From NCBI GenBank assembly GCA_045590955.1, contig JAZNSB010000014.1, positions 1-14,676 of the forward strand: a DNA stretch of 14,676 nt. Direction: 5' to 3'. Below the pieces are notes generated by a model that saw only the letters and a program-made list of their open reading frames with translations, made no database searches and had not been told where the DNA came from. The translations under genes were made by a program, and so were the position numbers. This document shows positions 8,464 to 14,567 of this stretch, piece after piece. The DNA comes from JAZNSB01 sp045590955 (GTDB lineage: Bacteria; Pseudomonadota; Alphaproteobacteria; RF32; CAG-239). Positions within the stretch are counted from its first letter, which is position 1; each line of letters begins with the position of its first letter.

Positions 8464-8472
8464 TTATCCACA
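8464..8472 (+). promoter_or_regulatory. Perfect DnaA box between rnpB and mraZ
   Basis: TTATCCACA matches the strongest DnaA box consensus exactly and sits in a T-rich tract in the divergent rnpB/mraZ spacer. Only one copy was found in this spacer, so this is not an origin. It could allow DnaA to influence the division operon or rnpB-lpxC; that is inference. Confidence 0.45.
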
Positions 8473-8573
8473 TTTTTTTTGCTCAAAAAAATGGCAGATT
8501 TTAGGGATAAAAGATTTAAATCACAAAAAAAATACAGAACAAAAACAGAACAGTTAATAAATGTTAAAAATTT

Positions 8574-8607
8574 CCATTGATTACCATAAAATCCCATGAT
8601 ATACCAT
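8574..8607. promoter_or_regulatory. Probable MraZ operator: four CCAT boxes at 10-bp spacing
   Basis: CCAT occurs at 8574, 8584, 8594 and 8604, each exactly 10 bp from the next, reading TCCAT, ACCAT, CCCAT, ACCAT (ATGGN on the other strand). MraZ is known to repress its own operon by binding short G-rich direct repeats (TGGGN in E. coli) spaced one helical turn apart upstream of mraZ. The repeat period, copy number and place fit an MraZ box array, with a sequence variant of the site. Confidence 0.7.
8577..8605 (+). promoter_or_regulatory. Candidate promoter of the mraZ operon
   Basis: TTGATT (8577-8582) and TATACC (8600-8605) are 17 bp apart, giving a start near 8612 and a leader of about 34 nt before mraZ. 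Both boxes overlap the CCAT array, which would explain repression by occlusion. Each box has only four consensus matches, so this is tentative. Confidence 0.35.
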
Positions 8608-8645
8608 ATTATGTTTTTGAGTTAATCGTTTTGTGTATGGAAACA

Positions 8646-9113
8646 ATGGCAAAATCATTTTTGTTTTTAGATACCGTAATCAATAAAGTAGACGCAAAGG
8701 GCAGGGTTTCTTTGCCATCTGATTATCGCAGTATTGTAAAATCATTGGATTCAGATATTGTTTGCTATCGTTCTTTAACATCTCCTTGTATTGAAGGTTG
8801 TCCGGAAGATTTGTTGGATAAATTAGCTTCTCAAATGGAAGATTCGTTAGATTTCTTTTCTCAAACACAAGATGACTTAACCAATCTTATCTTCGGAGAC
8901 GCAAAAAAGTTTACTTTTGATTCAACCGGAAGAATTATGCTCACAGAAAAGCTTTTGCGACATGCTCAAATAACAGATACGGCAGTTTTTGTTGGAAAAG
9001 GTAGAAAATTTCAAATTTGGAGTGAGAAGAATTGGCATGAAGAAGAACGTAAAATCAGAGAAAACGTTCTAAAGAATCGCCCATCACTTAAAATTACGGA
9101 GGCAAAAGCTTAA
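8646..9113 (+). CDS. mraZ: Transcriptional regulator MraZ
   Basis: A 155-residue MraZ with two AbrB-like halves. The first has FLDTVINKVDAKGRVSLP (residues about 6-24), the second FTFDSTGRIMLTEKLL with VFVGKGRKFQIW near residues 123-134. MraZ forms a ring-shaped oligomer that binds repeats upstream of its own gene and represses the division operon. The open frame extends further upstream, but that part runs through the promoter and CCAT array. Alphaproteobacterial MraZ proteins begin just before the F-L-S/D-T segment, so I chose the ATG at 8646 (MAKSFLFL), preceded by a weak TGGAA; an ATG at 8637 is the alternative. It is the first gene of mraZ-rsmH-ftsL-ftsI, and its stop overlaps the rsmH start by one base (TAATG). 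Confidence 0.93.
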   Translation: MAKSFLFLDTVINKVDAKGRVSLPSDYRSIVKSLDSDIVCYRSLTSPCIEGCPEDLLDKLASQMEDSLDFFSQTQDDLTNLIFGDAKKFTFDSTGRIMLTEKLLRHAQITDTAVFVGKGRKFQIWSEKNWHEEERKIRENVLKNRPSLKITEAKA

Positions 9114-10027
9114 TGTCAGAAGCTCAGCATATTCCGGTAATGTTAAATCAGGTTTTAGATGCACTTTGTGTTGCAGACGGCAAAACATACGTTGATGCTA
9201 CTTTTGGTTTTGGGGGATATACATCTGCCATTTTAGAAAAAGCAAATTGTAAGGTGATTGCTTTAGATAGAGACCCCAATGTTTTGCCCAGAGTAAAAGA
9301 GCTTTCAGAAAAATATGGTGACAGATTTTGTTTTATTCAGTCAGAATTTTCAAAAATTGCGGAAGTTATCAATCATAATGTAGATGGTGTGGTTTTTGAT
9401 ATTGGTGTTTCATCAATGCAATTAGACCAAGCTCACAGAGGTTTTTCTTTTTCAAAAGAAGCTCCGTTAGATATGCGTATGTCTTGCAGTGGTATTAGTG
9501 CCGCAGATATTGTAAATGAATATAAGCAAGAAGAAATTGCTTCTATATTATACAATTTTGGACAAGAAAGAAAATCCAGACAAATTGCAGATAAAATTTG
9601 CCAATATAGAAGAGTGCAACCTATTGAAACAACCACGCAACTGGCACAAATCATATATTCCGTCTTGCCAAAACGTGGTCAAGATACAGATCCGGCCACC
9701 AGAACATTTCAGGCACTAAGAATTGCAGTAAATGATGAATTGGGACAATTAGAACAAGGTTTGGTCGGAGCAAGCAAAATTTTAACACCTTCTTCGCGTT
9801 TGGTGGTAGTAAGCTTCCATTCGTTAGAAGACAAAATCGTTAAAGAATTTTTCAACCAAAAATGTGGTAAAAATTGCGGAGTATCCAGATATTTGCCACA
9901 ACCTGTTCAACCCGCAGCAGACATTATTTTTACAGAATGTTCAAAAGCTATTTTGCCAACTGCAGAAGAAGTTTTGCAAAATAGAAGATCTCGTTCTGCC
10001 AAAATGAGGTATGCCATAAAAAAATAA
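9113..10027 (+). CDS. rsmH: 16S rRNA (cytosine(1402)-N4)-methyltransferase RsmH
   Basis: A 304-residue SAM-dependent methyltransferase (old name MraW) that methylates N4 of C1402 in the decoding centre of 16S rRNA. The N-terminal HIPVMLNQVLDAL is typical. The SAM-binding loop is YVDATFGFGGYTSAI (26-40), with the acidic D52 of ALDRDP. FDIGVSSMQLDQAHRGFSF, PLDMRM, RTFQALRIAVNDELGQL and VSFHSLEDKIVKEFF follow in family order, and the C-terminus has the RRSRSAKMR motif. The length is normal (300-315). GGAGG lies about 11 bases upstream inside mraZ, and the ATG overlaps the mraZ stop by one base, so translation is coupled. Confidence 0.98.
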   Translation: MSEAQHIPVMLNQVLDALCVADGKTYVDATFGFGGYTSAILEKANCKVIALDRDPNVLPRVKELSEKYGDRFCFIQSEFSKIAEVINHNVDGVVFDIGVSSMQLDQAHRGFSFSKEAPLDMRMSCSGISAADIVNEYKQEEIASILYNFGQERKSRQIADKICQYRRVQPIETTTQLAQIIYSVLPKRGQDTDPATRTFQALRIAVNDELGQLEQGLVGASKILTPSSRLVVVSFHSLEDKIVKEFFNQKCGKNCGVSRYLPQPVQPAADIIFTECSKAILPTAEEVLQNRRSRSAKMRYAIKK

Positions 10028-10055
10028 CTTTGCAAACCCAGAAAGGAAACGCAAA

Positions 10056-10439
10056 ATGACGAAGACAAAATTATTTGTGATTGGATATATACTATTTTTG
10101 CTTGTTGGAATCAGCTTTATGCTTGCCATGAAATTCACGGTTGGCAATTTGGAAAAAGAGCTTGTAAAAATAAATGCCAGCATCCAACAAGACATGCAAA
10201 GTATCCATATCTTAAATGCAGAATGGTCTTATTTAAGTTCTCCTCATCGTCTTCGTATGCTCACAGAAAAATATATTTTTCTAAAACCTGTAAAAGCTGA
10301 ACAAATTATTAACTATTCTGAGTTACCATTTGACAATAATGTTTCAGATTCTTCCAGACGTTCCAAGGCAAGAAGAAGCCTTGCAGATAAAGCGTGGAAA
10401 AATAGAGGCATGAAAAAACTTGTAAATGTACAACGCTAG
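10056..10439 (+). CDS. ftsL: Cell division protein FtsL-like
   Basis: A 127-residue bitopic membrane protein. A short cytoplasmic MTKTK is followed by one transmembrane helix at about residues 6-26, then a predicted coiled coil (about 28-60; NLEKELVKINASIQQDMQSIHILNAEW). The phrase LNAEWSYLSSPHRLRMLTEKY is the alphaproteobacterial form of the FtsL segment that in the family reads L-AEW-L--P-RL. A basic tail (SRRSKARRS) follows. FtsL joins FtsB and FtsQ in the divisome and helps activate FtsW-FtsI. FtsL proteins diverge strongly, so the call rests on topology, the AEW motif and the position between rsmH and ftsI. AAAGGAAA precedes the ATG. Confidence 0.85.
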   Translation: MTKTKLFVIGYILFLLVGISFMLAMKFTVGNLEKELVKINASIQQDMQSIHILNAEWSYLSSPHRLRMLTEKYIFLKPVKAEQIINYSELPFDNNVSDSSRRSKARRSLADKAWKNRGMKKLVNVQR

Positions 10440-10450
10440 AGAATGGTTAA

Positions 10451-12190
10451 ATGCTTTCAAAAATATTGGGCATTTTAAAGCCTTCTGCAAAAACAGAAAG
10501 TTTTAATGCAAGAGTGGGCAAAGAATATACAGTTGCGGGAAACTTGTTTAAAGAACAAGATCCTATAAACGTATGCAAGCACAGAATGAAGCTTGGAATG
10601 GGGGGCTTTATTTTCTGTTTTTGCGTCATTATCTTCAGATTGTTTGATGTTTTAAGTTTTGCAGAGCAAAACAATGGTAATAAGTCTGTTTTACAAGCGT
10701 CTGCTCCCAAAAGACAAATGATTAGAGCAGATATTGTAGATGCCAATTCTTCATTGCTTGCAACAAGCCTGCCAACCGTAATCTTAAATGCGCTTCCTAA
10801 AAAAATACTTTCTTATGAAGATGTTGCCAGACAACTTTCCAGTGTTATAGATGATATGACATATGAAGAAATTTATGCCAAAATTAATAGACCAAAAGCA
10901 CACACTGTAAACGTAAAAAGAAACATAACTCCCACATTACAACAAACCATACACAATATGGGCATTCCCGGAATTGTTTTTGAAAAACAGGTTTCCAGAA
11001 TTTACCCTCACAGAAATTTATTTTCACACTTAATTGGCAGAGTAAACACAGAAGGCAAAGGTGTTTCCGGTGCAGAAAAGTTTTTTGATGACAGGTTAGA
11101 AAATTCTCAGTTGCCACTAGAACTTTCAGTAGATGCTGCAATTCAAGAAGTTATATCTACCGAGCTTTCAAACGCCATGAAAGAATATAAGGCAAAAGGC
11201 GCATATGCCATTTTAATGAATGTAAACAATGGTGAAATTGTTTCCATGGTATCAAAACCAGATTTTAATCCCAATATCAGACAAACCAAAATTGGTCCGC
11301 AACATTTTAATTTTATTGTTTCCGGTATATATGAACCAGGTTCTGTGTTCAAGGTATTTAATACTGCACTGGCTTTAGAAAGTGGCAAAGTTAAGGCATC
11401 TCAAATGTTTGATGCAACAAAACCGATAAAAATAGGAGGTCATACCATAACAGACTTTCACGGAGAAAACAGATGGATGAATATGTCAGAAATTTTGATA
11501 TATTCTTCAAATATCGGTTCAGCTCAAATTGCTTTTCAAGTTGGTAAAGAAGAACAAAGAGAATTTTTGGATAAGCTGGGATTTTTTGAGCCGTTAAAGA
11601 TAGAATTGGCAGAAGGAAGCCGTCCTATTTTCCATAAGGTGTGGAGAGATTCTACCTTGGCAACCGTATCATATGGTCACGGCATTTCAGTAAGTCCACT
11701 TCAAATAATTTCTGCATTTAGTGCTATGGTAAATGGCGGTATATTTTACAAACCCACAATTATGAAGTTAAACGGGAGTGTTCCTGAAGGTAAGCGAGTT
11801 ATTTCATATAATACATCAAAACAACTCAGAAAGATGTTAAAAGGTGTTGTAGAAAAAGGCTCAGGTAAATCTGCAAATGTATTGGGATATGATGTTGGTG
11901 GTAAAACAGGCACGGCAAACAAACTTTCTAACGGCAGATATGTAGAAAACGGTAAAGTTTATAGCACATTTATTTCAACATTTCCTGTATCATCTCCGCA
12001 ATACGCTTTAATGGTTATTATAGATGAACCGCAAATTACTTCAAAAGCTTTGCAAAGAGCAGCAGGTTGGAATGCTGTTCCAACATCGTATAACATAATC
12101 AAACAAATAGCTCCTCAGCTTAATATCAAGCCGGATAGCAGTGTTGATGAGTTGACACAAAAATTAATAAACATTTCTTATGAGCAATAA
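10451..12190 (+). CDS. ftsI: Septal peptidoglycan transpeptidase FtsI (PBP3)
   Basis: A 579-residue class B penicillin-binding protein that cross-links septal peptidoglycan. A cytoplasmic tail is followed by a transmembrane helix at about 49-68, then the non-catalytic pedestal with the alphaproteobacterial RADIVDANSSLLATSLPT motif (about 92-109) and GIVFEKQVSRIYPH. The transpeptidase domain has all three active-site motifs: SVFK with catalytic S298, S352-S-N354, and KTGT at 485-488. No PASTA domains are present. The gene starts 11 bp after the ftsL stop, with only a weak AGAG as ribosome site. It is the last gene of the operon: a strong terminator follows at once, whereas in most alphaproteobacteria murE and murF would come next. 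Confidence 0.97.
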   Translation: MLSKILGILKPSAKTESFNARVGKEYTVAGNLFKEQDPINVCKHRMKLGMGGFIFCFCVIIFRLFDVLSFAEQNNGNKSVLQASAPKRQMIRADIVDANSSLLATSLPTVILNALPKKILSYEDVARQLSSVIDDMTYEEIYAKINRPKAHTVNVKRNITPTLQQTIHNMGIPGIVFEKQVSRIYPHRNLFSHLIGRVNTEGKGVSGAEKFFDDRLENSQLPLELSVDAAIQEVISTELSNAMKEYKAKGAYAILMNVNNGEIVSMVSKPDFNPNIRQTKIGPQHFNFIVSGIYEPGSVFKVFNTALALESGKVKASQMFDATKPIKIGGHTITDFHGENRWMNMSEILIYSSNIGSAQIAFQVGKEEQREFLDKLGFFEPLKIELAEGSRPIFHKVWRDSTLATVSYGHGISVSPLQIISAFSAMVNGGIFYKPTIMKLNGSVPEGKRVISYNTSKQLRKMLKGVVEKGSGKSANVLGYDVGGKTGTANKLSNGRYVENGKVYSTFISTFPVSSPQYALMVIIDEPQITSKALQRAAGWNAVPTSYNIIKQIAPQLNIKPDSSVDELTQKLINISYEQ

Positions 12191-12220
12191 AAAAAACCTC
12201 CCGTTTTGGGAGGTTTTTTT
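12191..12220. terminator. Strong bidirectional terminator after ftsI
   Basis: AAAAAACCTCCC, loop GTTTT, and GGGAGG followed by seven T form a perfect 12-bp stem with a GC-rich core. It begins directly after the ftsI stop and ends five bases before the pssA stop, so it closes both convergent operons. Confidence 0.93.
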
Positions 12221-12225
12221 AGGTT

Positions 12226-12996
12226 TTATTCTTGTTCATATTCCTTTTTTTGTTTCAAAAAATAATAAATTCCAACCGGAATTGAAACCACATAAATTGC
12301 GGCAGAAATTCCCATTGTTGTCCATGGCATTGTAATAATAAATGTTGCAAACACTGCCACCAACATCATAATCGGCAACACCATGCTAGAAGGTATTCTC
12401 ATCTTCTTTAAAGATGGAGTAGGAATTTTGCTCACTTGCAAGAAAGCAATAAGCACAATTACCAATGCACAAAACCAGTTAGAGCGCAAAAAAGAGCTTT
12501 GCGGAAAGTCAAAAGACACAATAACCGGCATAATACATAACAGCGCTGCAGCCGGAGCCGGCACGCCAACAAAGAAATTATGCCAATAAGCAGGAGGCTC
12601 TTCTGCATCTAACATGGTGTTAAATCTAGCCAATCTTAAAGCACTTCCGATTGCCATCAACAGACAAATAAACCAACCAAATTTTGGCAAATCAAACAGA
12701 GTCCATCTGTAAATCAAAATTGCAGGAGCCACACCAAAACTTAAAAAATCTGACAAAGAATCAAGTTCTGCCCCAAATTTTGTAGATCCTTTTAGCAATC
12801 TTGCCACTCTACCGTCCAAACCGTCAAGCATTGCGGCAATAAATATGCAAAATACGGCATAAGGCCAGTTTTCTTGCACAGAAAAACGAATAGAAGTTGC
12901 ACCTGCACAAAGAGCGCACATTGTTACAATGTTTGGTGCAATTTTTCTAAAAGGTAAACTTTTAAGTTTTGATTTTACGGCAATTTTTTTAATCAT
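12226..12996 (-). CDS. pssA: CDP-diacylglycerol-serine O-phosphatidyltransferase
   Basis: A 256-residue integral membrane enzyme that makes phosphatidylserine from CDP-diacylglycerol and L-serine. The CDP-alcohol phosphatidyltransferase signature D-G-x2-A-R-x8-G-x3-D-x3-D is complete at D61, G62, A65, R66, G75, D79 and D83, with D58 just before it. The N-terminal PNIVTMCALCAG and the about 7-8 hydrophobic helices fit the PssA type II family found in alphaproteobacteria and Bacillus. The ending is Lys/Glu-rich. Its ATG overlaps the psd stop by four bases (ATGA, 12993-12996), so the enzyme is coupled to the decarboxylase that uses its product. The psd-pssA order is common in alphaproteobacteria and separates this from other CDP-alcohol transferases such as PgsA. 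Confidence 0.94.
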   Translation of the reverse strand: MIKKIAVKSKLKSLPFRKIAPNIVTMCALCAGATSIRFSVQENWPYAVFCIFIAAMLDGLDGRVARLLKGSTKFGAELDSLSDFLSFGVAPAILIYRWTLFDLPKFGWFICLLMAIGSALRLARFNTMLDAEEPPAYWHNFFVGVPAPAAALLCIMPVIVSFDFPQSSFLRSNWFCALVIVLIAFLQVSKIPTPSLKKMRIPSSMVLPIMMLVAVFATFIITMPWTTMGISAAIYVVSIPVGIYYFLKQKKEYEQE

Positions 12997-13706
12997 AATA
13001 TCTGTCCTTCCACAGTTTTTTGTTCAGCAGTTAAATTTGCAATAACGGTTTCTCCGGCTACCATTGTTTGTCCCAAGCATACCATAGGTTCCACGCCTTC
13101 AGGCAAATAAACGTCCAGTCTTGAACCAAATCTGATTAATCCAAAACGTTCTCCGGCTTTATATACCTGTCCTTTTTTTGCAAAACACAAAATTCGTCTT
13201 GCTACCAAACCGGCAATTTGCACAAAAGCAATTTCTTTTCCGCAAGTTGTTTTCATTGCGATTAATTGGCGCTCATTGTCTTTGCTAGCTTTATCCAGAG
13301 TCGCATTAAAGAATTTTCCGGGAACATATTCTGTTTGAATAACTTCTCCTTCTGCCGGCGCTCTGTTAACGTGAACATTGAAAACACTCATAAAGATGCT
13401 TACTCTTGTAAACTCTTTTCCTTTCATTTTGAGTTCTTCCGGAGCAGGTACTTTTGCAATCATTTGTACCGTTCCGTCTGCAGGAGAAAGCACTACGTCT
13501 TTAATTTGCGGAGAAACTCTGTCCGGATCTCTAAAGAAATAATAACACCATACGGTCAGAATTAATCCAATCCAGCCCAAGAAGTCACAAACAAGAGCCA
13601 AAAGAATTGAAATTGCGGCAAAAATGCCCACAAATCTCCAACCTTCATTGTTTATTGTCGGAAGAATATATCTTCTCCAAGAAATTTTGAATGTTTTCAT
13701 AATCAT
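12993..13706 (-). CDS. psd: Phosphatidylserine decarboxylase proenzyme (short form)
   Basis: A 237-residue short-type decarboxylase that turns phosphatidylserine into phosphatidylethanolamine. Two hydrophobic segments near residues 22-55 anchor it in the inner membrane, ending in YYFFRDP, a family hallmark. Then come LSPADGTVQMI, FMSVFNVHVNRAPAEG and VARRILCFAKKGQ. Self-cleavage should take place at the G194-S195 bond in RFGSRLDVYLP, S195 becoming the pyruvoyl cofactor of the small alpha chain. The first ATG (13706) has AAAGG only about three bases upstream. The second, at 13700 (giving MKTFKISWRR), has a better nine-base spacing and may be the true start. It is the first gene of the psd-pssA unit. 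Confidence 0.94.
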   Translation of the reverse strand: MIMKTFKISWRRYILPTINNEGWRFVGIFAAISILLALVCDFLGWIGLILTVWCYYFFRDPDRVSPQIKDVVLSPADGTVQMIAKVPAPEELKMKGKEFTRVSIFMSVFNVHVNRAPAEGEVIQTEYVPGKFFNATLDKASKDNERQLIAMKTTCGKEIAFVQIAGLVARRILCFAKKGQVYKAGERFGLIRFGSRLDVYLPEGVEPMVCLGQTMVAGETVIANLTAEQKTVEGQIL

Positions 13707-13770
13707 ACACCTTTAAAAAATTAATCTTTGAAGATGTAAACATATTTTTACAAAACAGACAAGTTTTTTA

Positions 13771-13798
13771 TTGCATTTATTGAAAAATAGATTATAAA
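13771..13798 (+). promoter_or_regulatory. Candidate promoter of tRNA-Leu
   Basis: TTGCAT (13771-13776) and TATAAA (13793-13798) are 16 bp apart. The start would fall near 13805, giving a leader of about nine bases before the mature tRNA. The -10 has five of six consensus matches; the -35 is weak. Confidence 0.5.
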
Positions 13799-13813
13799 GT
13801 GTTTTTGAAAGAT

Positions 13814-13900
13814 GCGCTTGTGGCGGAACAGGTAGACGCTGCAGACTTAAAATCTGTTGGGAGCAATCCCGTGCCGGTTCGATTCCGGCCTAGCGCACCA
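13814..13900 (+). tRNA. tRNA-Leu (anticodon UAA)
   Basis: An 87-nt class II tRNA with encoded CCA. The acceptor is GCGCTTG with CTAGCGC, discriminator A and CCA. The D arm has GGTAGAC. The anticodon stem GCAGA/TCTGT carries loop CTTAAAA, giving TAA at positions 34-36, which reads UUA/UUG leucine codons. A long variable arm (GGGAGCAATCCC) is diagnostic of leucine tRNA. The T arm is GCCGG TTCGATT CCGGC. One flaw is seen: positions 6 and 67 form a T-T mismatch in the acceptor stem. The last 19 nt are duplicated 153 bp downstream. Confidence 0.97.
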
Positions 13901-13957
13901 ATAAAAAATCCAACCTTTTAGGTTGGTTTTTTTTTGGCATGAGCTAGCGGAAGCGAA
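13882..13957 (+). repeat. 76-bp direct repeat, copy 1 (tRNA-Leu tail, terminator and flank)
   Basis: Begins inside the T arm at ATTCCGGCC and runs through the acceptor 3' strand, CCA, the terminator, and GGCATGAGCTAGCGGAAGC to GAA. Compared base by base with 14035-14110 it is identical, including the nine-T run. The offset is 153 bp. A repeat that begins within a tRNA 3' end is the usual form of a tyrosine-recombinase attachment site. Confidence 0.95.
13910..13935 (+). terminator. Rho-independent terminator of tRNA-Leu
   Basis: CCAACCT, loop TTT, and AGGTTGG form a 7-bp stem followed by nine T, starting nine bases after the CCA end. An identical copy is found at 14063-14088 inside the second repeat. 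Confidence 0.92.
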
Positions 13958-14034
13958 CCGGTGTGTGCCGGTTTGACTACAAGCGAGAGCGATACGGGTG
14001 TATCGCGGTTTACGAGCGCAGTAGCAACAACAGT
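13956..14034 (+). repeat. Hairpin-rich spacer between the 76-bp repeats
   Basis: Two perfect small hairpins are seen: AACCGG-TGTGTG-CCGGTT at 13956-13973 and GCGATAC-GGGT-GTATCGC at 13989-14006. They are separated by look-alike segments (TAGCGGAAGCGAA before, TACAAGCGAGAGCGA between, TACGAGCGCAGTAGC after). The stretch is richer in G+C than its AT-rich surroundings and has no credible coding frame. It resembles a repeated intergenic palindromic element with conserved arms and variable hairpins, but the family cannot be named from one copy. Confidence 0.6.
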
Positions 14035-14110
14035 ATTCCGGCCTAGCGCACCAATAAAAAATCCAACCTTTTAGGTTGGTTTTTTTTTGGCATGAGCTAG
14101 CGGAAGCGAA
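14035..14110 (+). repeat. 76-bp direct repeat, copy 2 (displaced tRNA-Leu tail)
   Basis: An exact second copy of 13882-13957, including the last 19 nt of tRNA-Leu with CCA and the terminator (14063-14088). It lacks the 5' tRNA part, so it cannot make a tRNA. Its right end meets the ankyrin reading frame directly. It could be an attR-like remnant of an integrated element or the product of a tandem duplication. Confidence 0.95.
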
Positions 14111-14509
14111 GCAGAGCTTTGCATTGATTGTGTTGATGAGATACAAGAGATGATTGAAACAGAAAACTTCCAAATTAACACACCAATAAACCGCCGAAGA
14201 GCTACACTTTTCTTGGTTGCTTGTTATTTCTGCTCTACAATAGAACCAATTGAATATCTACTCGAGCAAGGAAGCGAAATCAATAGAACCGACATATTTG
14301 GCTACAATGCGATAATGTCAGTGATTTTGAACGAAAATATGACTGATGAGCAAAAACTAGATGTAATTCAGATGTTAATTGATAAAGGCTGTGATGTAAA
14401 TTGGCTCAATTACCAACGCGAAACAGCCCTTCTTATCGCATTAGAACGAATAGAAATAGATATAGCAAACCTACTTTTAGATAATGGTGCAGTGATTTAT
14501 AAGGAATAA
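14096..14509 (+). pseudogene. Ankyrin-repeat protein fragment, probably missing its 5' end
   Basis: The frame is open from 14096 to the stop at 14507-14509; the first ATG is at 14150 and would give 119 residues. Ankyrin-like units are visible: a first helix pair EIQEMIETENFQINTP, then FLVACYFCSTIEPIEYLLEQGSEIN, then FGYNAIMSVI...VIQMLIDKGCDVN, then ETALLIALERIEIDIANLLLDNGAVIY. Ankyrin similarity continues upstream of the ATG (AELCIDCVDEIQEM), as far as the right end of the 76-bp repeat at 14110, then stops. There is no convincing Shine-Dalgarno before 14150. The simplest reading is a gene whose 5' end was lost at the repeat junction, though translation from 14150 remains possible. Ankyrin repeats mediate protein binding and are common in host-associated bacteria; no partner can be inferred. 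Confidence 0.6.
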
Positions 14510-14535
14510 GCCCACTAAACAATAAATTTTCCTAC

Positions 14536-14567
14536 AAAACTGCTACTTTTTATAAAGTAGTGGTTTT
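14536..14567. terminator. Terminator-like hairpin after the ankyrin frame
   Basis: AAAACTGCTACTTT, loop TTAT, and AAAGTAGTGGTTTT pair over 14 positions with two G-T wobbles, leaving T-rich sequence after the stem and an A-run before it. It starts 27 bp after the ankyrin stop. The rest of the region to the window end is AT-rich and shows no gene. Confidence 0.7.

Noticed and set aside
8534..8551. ACAGAAC repeated at 11-bp spacing
   Set aside because: Two short copies in an A-rich tract are likely to be chance; no link to a promoter could be made.
8239..8557. Open frames on both strands over the RNase P RNA
   Set aside because: The sequence is fully explained by rnpB core motifs and P1 pairing; the frames have no recognisable protein features.
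8461..8560. Replication origin
   Set aside because: Only one DnaA box is present, without a cluster or the usual origin-flanking genes.
8577..8645. Longer MraZ starting near 8577
   Set aside because: The extra segment runs through the promoter and CCAT array, has a non-ATG start and no ribosome site, and does not match MraZ N-termini.
13734..13762. Possible psd promoter (TTGTCT, 17 bp, TTACAT, minus strand)
   Set aside because: Spacing is good but the -10 matches the consensus at only three positions; too weak to list as a feature.
13847..14173. Open frame of 108 codons on the minus strand across tRNA-Leu and the repeats
   Set aside because: It overlaps a tRNA and two terminators, its translation simply repeats itself because of the 76-bp repeat, and it has no family resemblance.
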